12,384 nucleotides of DNA from an uncultured Acidobacteriota bacterium (GTDB taxonomy: Bacteria; Acidobacteriota; Blastocatellia; Pyrinomonadales; Pyrinomonadaceae). The notes beneath the pieces were generated by a model, which saw nothing but the letters and a program-made list of their open reading frames with translations, was not told the origin of the DNA and did not search any database. Of this stretch, positions 6,982-12,384 are shown piece after piece. How positions within the stretch are numbered: position 1 is the stretch's first letter; every line of letters begins with the position of its first letter. Position numbers and translations under genes: made by a program. The stretch covers positions 5,422 to 17,805 of the forward strand of contig CADEEU010000025.1 of assembly GCA_902826385.1 (NCBI GenBank), given 5' to 3'.

Positions 6982-7428
6982 ATGGAACTACTTAAGGTTT
7001 TCCCCCATCTGAATGCCGCACTCAACGCAACCAGCTGCCTTTTATTGGTTTGCGGGCTCTATTTTATTCTGCGTAAACGGGTTAGCTCTCACCGGCTTTG
7101 TATGCTGGGTGCAAGTTCTGTTTCCGCCCTGTTTCTTGTATGCTACGTAACTCACCACATCATCCGAACCTCGATTTATGGTCTCGGGCCGACAAAATTC
7201 AAGGGTGATGGGCTTTCCCGGCCTGTTTACTTCACGATATTGACTTCGCATACGATCCTGGCCGCTACGGCGGCGCCTTTCATTATTGCTACGCTTTGGC
7301 GGGCTTTAAAGGGTAAATTTGATTCCCATAAACGGCTTGCCCGCTTAGTTTACCCTGTCTGGCTTTATGTATCACTTACAGGTGTGATAGTTTATCTAAT
7401 GCTTTATCATTTCTTTCCTTCACACTAG
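6982..7428 (+). CDS. ctaM: DUF420 membrane protein, CtaM/YozB-type aa3-oxidase biogenesis factor
   Basis: This small protein (148 residues) has four membrane segments and the conserved DUF420 pattern: FPHLNAALNATSCLLL (7-22), the SHRLCML segment (36-42), YVTHHIIRTSIYG (55-67), VYFTILTSHTILAA (82-95), a DSHKRLARLVYPVWLYVS stretch and the final TGVIVYLMLYHF (about 133-144). Many of the conserved histidines sit at helix ends, suggesting metal or heme contact. Homologues CtaM (Staphylococcus aureus) and YozB (Bacillus subtilis) are known to be needed for aa3-type oxidase function. Its place 13 nt after subunit III and downstream of heme O synthase supports the same role here. The DUF420 call is firm; the exact biochemical step is not known. 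No terminator is evident directly after the stop, so transcription may continue into the riboswitch region. Confidence 0.9.
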   Translation: MELLKVFPHLNAALNATSCLLLVCGLYFILRKRVSSHRLCMLGASSVSALFLVCYVTHHIIRTSIYGLGPTKFKGDGLSRPVYFTILTSHTILAATAAPFIIATLWRALKGKFDSHKRLARLVYPVWLYVSLTGVIVYLMLYHFFPSH

Positions 7429-7444
7429 AAAATTAGATTTTCCC

Positions 7445-7474
7445 TTGTAAACCTTTTGCCCTGTGTGGTAATCT
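7445..7474 (+). promoter_or_regulatory. Weak candidate promoter just upstream of the riboswitch
   Basis: TTGTAA (7445-7450, 4/6) and TAATCT (7469-7474, 3/6) are 18 nt apart. A start near 7481 would begin the RNA about 15 nt before the aptamer's closing helix, the expected geometry for a dedicated riboswitch promoter. The match is weak, and readthrough from ctaM is the alternative. Confidence 0.25.
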
Positions 7475-7489
7475 TACGATTGTTGAAAA

Positions 7490-7642
7490 GTTGATCACCG
7501 AAGCCTTATCGAACCGTTCGAAAAGGCGCGGGGGAACCAGTTGGAAAGTGAATTTTTCACGATCCAGGGGGCGAAGCGGCAGGTGTGTCGCAGGGATAAT
7601 CTTTCGTTCCTAGCCCGGCAGCTAACCTCGTAGGTGTTGCAA
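7490..7642 (+). ncRNA. Cyclic di-AMP riboswitch (ydaO-yuaA class), no downstream gene on its strand
   Basis: The sequence shows the conserved blocks of the ydaO-yuaA aptamer in order: CACCGAAGCC (7496-7505), GGGGGAACC (7530-7538), CAGGGGGCGAA (7565-7575), CAGGGAT (7591-7597), and CCCGGCAGCTAACCTCG (7614-7630). The closing helix pairs CACC (7496-7499) with GGTG (7633-7636). Internal stems are also present: GCCTT/AAGGC (7503-7507 with 7523-7527) capped by TCGAA/TTCGA; GTGAA/TTCAC (7548-7552 with 7556-7560); GCGGC/GTCGC (7576-7580 with 7587-7591); and AGGGA/TTCCT (7592-7596 with 7607-7611). This class binds two c-di-AMP molecules and is normally an OFF switch for cell-wall hydrolase, osmolyte or potassium transport genes. 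Here about 100 nt of unremarkable sequence lead straight to a terminator (7740-7776), after which all genes as far as 11527 are on the other strand. Its target is therefore not evident. Confidence 0.9.
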
Positions 7643-7739
7643 AGAAGTTACTGCAATGTGATGTAAGTCGCGATTTTGTGTGTGCTTCGCGCTCTCTGCT
7701 TTCTCAACATTTCAAGCAGACATCCGGTCTTCTCAAAGG

Positions 7740-7776
7740 AAAAAAGTTCCGCGAATTCTCACGCGGAACTTTTTTT
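7740..7776. terminator. Strong bidirectional intrinsic terminator between the riboswitch RNA (+) and the M1 peptidase (-)
   Basis: GTTCCGCG (7746-7753) pairs perfectly with CGCGGAAC (7762-7769) around an 8-nt loop. Six A precede it (7740-7745) and seven T follow it (7770-7776), so it can terminate in both directions. The M1 peptidase stop codon (7775-7777) overlaps its edge. For the + strand it ends the riboswitch transcript about 100 nt after the aptamer, a distance that would also suit an expression-platform terminator. Confidence 0.9.
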
Positions 7777-9475
7777 ATTTCGTTGTAGTTGTCAGAGCGG
7801 CAATCTTGACTGTTTTTATCGGAATCTTTTCGTTCTTGTCGATCGTGATTTTAAGCGGTCGGGACACCAGCTTGAATTTGAAAGTCTCAGAGCGTTTTTT
7901 CAACTCGATCTTTTCAGTTTCTAGTCCTGACGTTGTATCAATATCTACATCCAGGGGCAGCGTGAAGGCCGGCGGTGTCAGATTATCCTGCTTTTGAGTT
8001 TGAGTCACGGTTAGTGTCAGGGTTTTTGAACGATTGCTGTAAACCTGCTTGACGTTCAGTTTCGGATACCCAAGTCCATAAATCCACTGGTCGAAAAACC
8101 AGTCGAGATCACTCCGGGATGCCTCTTCCATCGCTGCTTTGAGGTCTGTCGATTCAACGTTTCCCAACTTGTGGCGGTTAAGATAAATATTTACACCGCG
8201 CCAGAAAGCCGCGTCGCCGATTTGCTCGCGCAAAGTATGCAAGACGGCACCGCCTTTATTGTAGGTAGTGTAGGGAACGTCGAAAAGCTCAGCGACCTTC
8301 GCCGCGTTTCGATTAAAAAGCCCGTGCCTTTTGTCGCCCGTTGCATCGCTTGCCTTGAACTGATCGGCATCATTCACAATCTTTTGAAGATAGCTCCGCC
8401 GACCGTATTTTTTCTCACGAAAAGCCGCCTCCATAAAGGTCGCGAATCCTTCGTTAAGCCACAGCTCGGCCCAATTCTTACAGGTGACCAGATTTCCAAA
8501 CCACGAATGGGCAAGCTCGTGCGACACCAGATCTTCGACCGTCGCCTCAAATAGAGGGTTGTTTACCAAGAATATGTCGCGGTCGGACATCGTCGTGGCG
8601 GTCATATTCTCCATGCCCCCGAACGCGAAAGCCGCAACTACTGTTTGATCGTATTTCGGAAACGGATAGTCTACCCCCGTTAACTCTTCAAAAACACGGA
8701 ACATGTCTTTGGTTCGTCCATACGCTTTCGGGACAACAGCTTCCGTTCCGGGATAGACATAGTATCCCAGAGGTATGTTCTTGTACTTTTCGGCGACCGC
8801 CGCGTAATCGCCGACAACAAAAGACACGAGATACGTCGAGAATGGAGTATCCATCTTAAAGTGATGGGTGACAGTGCCGTCGGCATTATCGGACTTGGCG
8901 ACGATGAGGCCGTTGCCAATCACTTCTTCGTGGGCATTTGCGGTAATGAATTGCTCGACGGTGGCCTTGTCGCTGGGAAAATCGAAAGACGGGAACCAGT
9001 GACGTGCTTCGTCGGGTTCACCCTGGGTCCAGATCTGTTCGGTGCGAGCGGGAACGCCGTCCGCCGCAGGCTGTTTATCGATAAAGTAGATTCCTTTTTT
9101 CGGCGTCGCGGAATATTTGAATCGGATCCCGATCGTTTGCTGCGGAGTGTAGGTTCGATCAAGGTCTACCACCACCTGATCGCCCTGTACGCGATAGTTC
9201 AGTGGCGAATTCGTTTCTTCCAGCGTAACGGACGAGTAAGAAATACCGACGGAATCAAGTGTAACTTGCCTGAACCCGGCAGTGAGCGGCTTCAGCCGGA
9301 CAGTCGTATCGCCGATTACTTTTTTGGCAGCACGATCGAAGCTGACGCGGAGAATGTAGTGCTGCACGTCATAGTTGCTTTGACGATTAAAATCGGGGCG
9401 AGAGCTTTGAGCTCCAACCCCGAAGAAAAGAAACAACGAAAAACCAGTAACCCAGAATGCTCGAAATTGTTTCAT
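7775..9475 (-). CDS. Secreted M1-family zinc aminopeptidase
   Basis: The enzyme removes N-terminal residues from peptides, probably in the periplasm. Residues 1-22 look like a signal peptide (MKQFR, hydrophobic core, GVGAQ). The N-terminal M1 beta domain spans about 35-225 and includes IWTQGEPDEARHWFPSFD (148-165). The substrate-binding motif is FGGMEN (285-290), the common bacterial form of GAMEN. The zinc site is HELAH (His319, Glu320, His323) with Glu342 in LNEGFATF as third ligand. Tyr405 in the TYNKGGAVLH segment is the likely catalytic Tyr. A helical part follows (about 345-465), then a C-terminal beta-rich tail. At 566 residues it lacks the long C-terminal helical domain of PepN or mammalian APN, which is usual for this bacterial subgroup. 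It begins 9 nt after the S9 peptidase stop with no clear Shine-Dalgarno, so translational coupling is likely. Substrate range is unknown. Confidence 0.95.
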   Translation of the reverse strand: MKQFRAFWVTGFSLFLFFGVGAQSSRPDFNRQSNYDVQHYILRVSFDRAAKKVIGDTTVRLKPLTAGFRQVTLDSVGISYSSVTLEETNSPLNYRVQGDQVVVDLDRTYTPQQTIGIRFKYSATPKKGIYFIDKQPAADGVPARTEQIWTQGEPDEARHWFPSFDFPSDKATVEQFITANAHEEVIGNGLIVAKSDNADGTVTHHFKMDTPFSTYLVSFVVGDYAAVAEKYKNIPLGYYVYPGTEAVVPKAYGRTKDMFRVFEELTGVDYPFPKYDQTVVAAFAFGGMENMTATTMSDRDIFLVNNPLFEATVEDLVSHELAHSWFGNLVTCKNWAELWLNEGFATFMEAAFREKKYGRRSYLQKIVNDADQFKASDATGDKRHGLFNRNAAKVAELFDVPYTTYNKGGAVLHTLREQIGDAAFWRGVNIYLNRHKLGNVESTDLKAAMEEASRSDLDWFFDQWIYGLGYPKLNVKQVYSNRSKTLTLTVTQTQKQDNLTPPAFTLPLDVDIDTTSGLETEKIELKKRSETFKFKLVSRPLKITIDKNEKIPIKTVKIAALTTTTK

Positions 9476-9484
9476 TTTTCAGAT

Positions 9485-11527
9485 TTACTTTAGATATTTG
9501 TCCAGCCAACCAATCACATTCGAGTACCAGAATTCGGAGTTCTGAGGTTTCAAAATCCAGTGTCCTTCGTCCGGGAATATGATCAATTTAGATTCGACAC
9601 CTTTTAGCTGCAGACCGGTAAAGAGCTGAATACTTTGGTCCACCGGGACGCGATAATCCAGCTCACCGGCGGTCACCAGGGTGGGCGTAGAAAAGTTGTT
9701 AACAAACTTATGCGGCGACCATTTATTGTAATTGACCGGATTTTCCCAGGGCATTCCCTTGAATTCCCAATTAACGAACCAAATCTCTTCGGTAGCGGCA
9801 GCCATGCTTTCGAGATTGTAAACGCCGGCGTGTGAAACCAGGGCCTTGAACTTAAATCGCGGGTCGTTATTGTGTCCTAGGATCCAATCGACCATGTATC
9901 CGCCATAACTTGCTCCAGCGGCACCGATACGGTTTCGGTCGACGTAGGGTTTCTTTAGAACTTCGACGATGCCATTCTTGAGGTCGACAAACACCTTGCC
10001 GCCCCAATCGCCTGAAATGTCGTTTACAAACTTTTGTCCGTAACCAGTCGAACCGCGCGGATTGGGAAGGAACACGATATAACCCGCGTTTGCAAAAATC
10101 TGTGCATTCCAGCGATAGCTCCAACTATCGTTCCACGCCCCTTGCGGGCCGCCGTGAATCAGCACCAGTAGAGGATACTTTTTCGAAGCATCGAAGTTTG
10201 CCGGCTTTAAGAGAAATCCGTGGTTGGGAGTTTGCAAAGCACCTTTCCATTCGATCTCTTCGGGCACAGGAAGTGCGGCCGTCCTGCGGGTTTTGCTTAG
10301 GGCGTTCACCGCCGAACTTTCCAGACTAGCCGAAAACAACTCAGCCGGCGCCGCCATCGAACTTGAGAGAAAAACCGCAGATCTGCCATCCGGAGTGAGA
10401 GAAAAGTTTGTGATGAAAGGGAATTGAGAAAGACCACCCTCCAAGGGTTTTACGTGCGTCGCGATCCGCAGTCGAAAATTCGGCTCGAGCGGAACCGTGA
10501 ACACTTTAGATTTTCCTCTGGAGCCCGCCGCAAAATAAACCGTTTTGCCATCGGGCGAAAGTGTCATCTCGTCGACCTGAAGATCGAAGCCACGCGTAAG
10601 CTCGACAGTTTCACCGCTTTTACGGTCATATCGCATTATCCGCCAACGATCCGCCTCGAACGTTGCCGTCGCCTGCGAACGGAAGAGGATAAATCGCCCA
10701 TCCGGCGTGTATGTCGGCGAAGCGTCGTAGCCCTTGTTGCTGACAGTGATATTCCTGGCTTCGCCGCCGTTTAGCGTTAAAACGTACACATCGCTGTTTG
10801 TGGAAATAGCTTCTATCTTGTCTGGATTTCGCAAATAAACAATTTCGCGGCTGTCCGGGGAAAATGCATAATCGTTGCCGGACGCGGCTCCATACGGAGG
10901 CGAGTCGAAATCTCCAGGCGTAAGGTCGCGGGCGATGCCGCCTTCTCGCGGAATCACAAATACGTGGCTGCGCTTCCGGTCACGCCATTCATTCCAGTGT
11001 TTGTACAGAAGCCGTTCTGCAACCTTCGCCTTTACCTTGCTATTCTCGGCCTTTTTCTCCTCGGCGTCGTTGCACGCATCGGAAGTACATTCCGGATACA
11101 CTTCGGAACCGAAGGCGATCCACTTTCCATCCGGCGACCACACCGGGCCGCCCGCCCCGGTCGAGATTCTGGTGACTTGCTTGCTATCGTCACCATCTTC
11201 TTCCATCAGCCAAATTTGCCCGCCTGTTACGTAGGCGATGTGCTTTCCATCCGGCGACCATCGAGGCTGGCTGTGCGACGAATTTCCCTTCGTGATCTGC
11301 TTCAAATCGGAGCCGTCGACGTCGACGGTATATATGTGAGTAAGGGTTCGATTCTCGACTTTGTTTGCTACGCCGATCGTAAAAGCCACCCTTTTCCCAT
11401 CCGGAGAAAGCTGTGGGTCGCCTACACGGCGGAGGTTTATCATTTCATCGAATGTAAGTCCGGACTGGGCGAAAATTCCGGCCGAAAGGAGCGCAAGAAT
11501 AAGGATCGAAAGGGCAAAACGTTTCAT
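9485..11527 (-). CDS. Secreted S9-family prolyl-oligopeptidase-like peptidase (dipeptidyl/acylaminoacyl peptidase type)
   Basis: This is a serine exopeptidase of the DPP4/DPP5/acylaminoacyl-peptidase group. Residues 1-20 form a signal peptide ending IFAQ. Residues about 25-415 form a beta-propeller with seven visible PD40/TolB-type turns of the S/T-P-D pattern, at residues 41, 91, 131, 223, 274, 324 and 378. Two Cys (147, 152) lie in a loop before a Lys/Glu-rich insertion. The C-terminal alpha/beta-hydrolase domain (about 425-680) has the oxyanion HGGPQG (458-463) and the full triad: Ser540 in GASYGGY, Asp624 in GELDYRVP, His656 in DEGHW. The length, about 680, is normal. The start is supported by an AGGA Shine-Dalgarno about 8 nt upstream and by the signal peptide. 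It is first gene of an operon with the M1 aminopeptidase. Release of dipeptides is inferred from family; cleavage preference cannot be read from the sequence. Confidence 0.95.
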   Translation of the reverse strand: MKRFALSILILALLSAGIFAQSGLTFDEMINLRRVGDPQLSPDGKRVAFTIGVANKVENRTLTHIYTVDVDGSDLKQITKGNSSHSQPRWSPDGKHIAYVTGGQIWLMEEDGDDSKQVTRISTGAGGPVWSPDGKWIAFGSEVYPECTSDACNDAEEKKAENSKVKAKVAERLLYKHWNEWRDRKRSHVFVIPREGGIARDLTPGDFDSPPYGAASGNDYAFSPDSREIVYLRNPDKIEAISTNSDVYVLTLNGGEARNITVSNKGYDASPTYTPDGRFILFRSQATATFEADRWRIMRYDRKSGETVELTRGFDLQVDEMTLSPDGKTVYFAAGSRGKSKVFTVPLEPNFRLRIATHVKPLEGGLSQFPFITNFSLTPDGRSAVFLSSSMAAPAELFSASLESSAVNALSKTRRTAALPVPEEIEWKGALQTPNHGFLLKPANFDASKKYPLLVLIHGGPQGAWNDSWSYRWNAQIFANAGYIVFLPNPRGSTGYGQKFVNDISGDWGGKVFVDLKNGIVEVLKKPYVDRNRIGAAGASYGGYMVDWILGHNNDPRFKFKALVSHAGVYNLESMAAATEEIWFVNWEFKGMPWENPVNYNKWSPHKFVNNFSTPTLVTAGELDYRVPVDQSIQLFTGLQLKGVESKLIIFPDEGHWILKPQNSEFWYSNVIGWLDKYLK
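11123..11260 (-). repeat. Two identical 18-bp copies 120 bp apart within the S9 propeller
   Basis: The 18-bp string at 11123-11140 recurs exactly at 11243-11260. Both encode WSPDGK plus flanking bases at the turn of successive propeller blades (residues 90-95 and 130-135), so blade length is 40 residues here. This is repeat structure of the protein, not a mobile or regulatory element. Confidence 0.8.
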
Positions 11528-11532
11528 GATTG

Positions 11533-11538
11533 TTTCCT
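11533..11538 (-). promoter_or_regulatory. Shine-Dalgarno of the S9 peptidase gene
   Basis: On the minus strand AGGAAA ends 5 nt before the ATG at 11527, with AGG about 8 nt away. It supports the chosen start. Confidence 0.6.
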
Positions 11539-11569
11539 GTACTTTTGATGTCTGGAAGAGCTTTCAAGT

Positions 11570-11598
11570 ATTATCGCATACAATCGCTCGTCATTGAA
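11570..11598 (-). promoter_or_regulatory. Candidate extended -10 promoter of the S9-M1 peptidase operon
   Basis: On the minus strand GATAAT (11570-11575, 5/6) is preceded by TGC, giving an extended -10 TGn motif. TTCAAT (11593-11598, 3/6) lies 17 nt upstream. The start would be near 11563, with a leader of about 36 nt containing the Shine-Dalgarno. Confidence 0.42.
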
Positions 11599-11643
11599 CG
11601 ACAAGGATTTCGGTCGCGAACGATAAATCGCTAAAATGAGTCT

Positions 11644-12384
11644 ATGAAACCCATCTTCGCTGCCATCTTTTTCTTAAGTGTTGTTGTCAATGCGGCCGGA
11701 CAAACTGTGACGCCGACGCCCAAGCTTTACTCTGAGCGCACTATCACCGAGCTTCGCGATATCCAACGCGCGGCACTTGCCAGCGATTACGCCCTTAAAA
11801 AGACCGCATATCTTTCAAACAACATCGGACCGCGGCTGACCGGCTCGCCGCAGGCCCAGCGAGCGGTCGAATACGTCGCCGACGAAATGAAAAAGCTCGG
11901 GCTCGAGGTTCGTCTGCAAAAGTTAACCGTTCCGCATTGGGTACGAGGCGAAGAAAAAGGCGAGTTGGTCCAATTTCCTGGAATGGCCGCGGGAACGACG
12001 CAGAAAATTGTTCTAACCGCGCTGGGCGGCAGCGTTGCGACACCCGACGCCGGCATCACGGCGGAGATTGTCGTTGTCCGTGATTTCGCGGAACTGGAAT
12101 CGCTTGGCAGAAAAGGTGTTGAAGGTAAGATCGTCCTTTTCAATAACAAATTCGATACCGAGCTGGCCGCCGCGGGTTTCGGCGGACAGGCTTATGGCCA
12201 GGCTGTGGCTTATCGCGGCGGCGGGCCTTCGGCGGCCGCTCGTCTTGGTGCGGTCGCGGTTTTGATCCGCTCGGCTGGCGGGTCTCAAAATCGTCTCGCC
12301 CACACCGGAGCGATGCGTTACGCCGATGGCGTTTCAAAGATTCCGGCCGCATCCGTGGCTTTTGAAGATGCCGAGACAATCGCC
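11644..12384 (+). CDS. Secreted M28-family peptidase (carboxypeptidase Q-like), N-terminal part; 3' end outside window
   Basis: The frame is open from the ATG at 11644 to the window end (247 residues) without a stop. Residues 1-19 form a signal peptide (MKPIFAAIFFLSVVVNAAG). Next comes the M28 N-terminal segment: ALKKTAYLSNNIGPRLTGSP (50-69), then the helix AVEYVADEMKKLGLEVRLQK (74-93), as in carboxypeptidase Q/plasma glutamate carboxypeptidase. From about 138 the sequence enters a PA-type insertion domain: ITAEIVVVRDF, GKIVLFNN (161-168), then a Gly-rich part and AARLGAVAVLIRS (198-210). The zinc-binding half lies beyond the window, so the active site cannot be checked. It is divergent from the S9-M1 operon (116-nt gap) and likely shares its peptide-scavenging role. 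No Shine-Dalgarno is visible; TAAAAT at 11632-11637 could be a -10 that would put the start at or next to the ATG. Confidence 0.9.
   Translation, partial: MKPIFAAIFFLSVVVNAAGQTVTPTPKLYSERTITELRDIQRAALASDYALKKTAYLSNNIGPRLTGSPQAQRAVEYVADEMKKLGLEVRLQKLTVPHWVRGEEKGELVQFPGMAAGTTQKIVLTALGGSVATPDAGITAEIVVVRDFAELESLGRKGVEGKIVLFNNKFDTELAAAGFGGQAYGQAVAYRGGGPSAAARLGAVAVLIRSAGGSQNRLAHTGAMRYADGVSKIPAASVAFEDAETIA

Noticed and set aside
7676..7997. Two + strand ORFs of 82 and 105 codons just after the riboswitch, considered as its target gene
   Set aside because: Both read through the strong terminator at 7740-7776 and then run antisense to the M1 peptidase coding sequence. They have no Shine-Dalgarno and no recognisable protein pattern.
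7490..9475. The idea that the riboswitch controls the M1 peptidase
   Set aside because: The aptamer is on the + strand, while the M1 gene is on the - strand and ends, rather than starts, next to it; the terminator separates them.
8861..9493. 210-codon + strand ORF opposite the M1 peptidase N-terminus
   Set aside because: It is a shadow frame. The opposite strand encodes a signal peptide and conserved M1 sequence, and the + product has no recognisable features.
10964..11548. 194-codon + strand ORF opposite the S9 peptidase
   Set aside because: It is a shadow of conserved propeller sequence; the reverse frame carries the signal peptide and the S-P-D-G turns.
11636..11647. Three-codon upstream ORF (ATG AGT CTA TGA) overlapping the M28 start
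   Set aside because: It is too short to judge, has no Shine-Dalgarno, and can easily arise by chance.
1..12384. tRNA or rRNA genes, IS elements, CRISPR arrays, attachment sites
   Set aside because: I saw no cloverleaf-like sequence, transposase or integrase frame, regularly spaced direct repeats or flanking inverted repeats. The only exact repeat noted is the protein-coding propeller repeat in the S9 gene.

Overview
The window is a chromosomal stretch from a Gram-negative bacterium. I suspect Acidobacteriota, class Blastocatellia (Pyrinomonadaceae-like). The grounds are the mix of System II cytochrome c maturation, an aerobic heme-copper oxidase assembly operon with a Gly-rich subunit III, several secreted peptidases, and a c-di-AMP (ydaO-type) riboswitch. 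This placement is inference; no rRNA or marker gene is present. I see no IS element, integrase, CRISPR array or tRNA.

Layout. (1) 1-729 (+): C-terminal part of an S41/CtpA-like protein. Both catalytic positions are substituted (Ser to Gly, Lys to Ala), so it looks like a pseudoprotease. A clear terminator follows it. (2) 835-1953 (+): a secreted protein of unknown function with a PPC-like beta domain, a long charged linker and a small C-terminal beta domain. It converges on the next operon with only 4 nt between stop codons. (3) 5171-1958 (-): resB then resC, the System II (Ccs) machinery that attaches heme to apocytochrome c. ResC carries an insertion of about 210 residues between its first heme-ligand helix and its WWD-like region. 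(4) 5335-7428 (+): divergent operon ctaB (heme O synthase), ctaE (oxidase subunit III) and ctaM/DUF420. (5) 7429-7774: an intergenic region with a well-formed c-di-AMP riboswitch on the + strand. It runs straight into a bidirectional terminator, and no co-oriented gene follows. (6) 11527-7775 (-): a two-gene operon for a secreted S9 dipeptidyl-peptidase-like enzyme and a secreted M1 aminopeptidase. (7) 11644-end (+): the start of a secreted M28/carboxypeptidase-Q-like peptidase, divergent from the S9 gene.

How the parts work together. Regions 3 and 4 share a 163-nt divergent promoter region and both serve aerobic respiration: c-type cytochrome maturation on one side, heme O/A supply and aa3-type oxidase assembly on the other. 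Oxidase subunits I and II are not in the window. Regions 6 and 7 encode three exported exopeptidases that together could break peptides down to dipeptides and amino acids in the periplasm.

The two observations most worth following up are the apparently orphan c-di-AMP riboswitch and the S41 homologue that has lost its catalytic dyad. The ResC insertion comes next.
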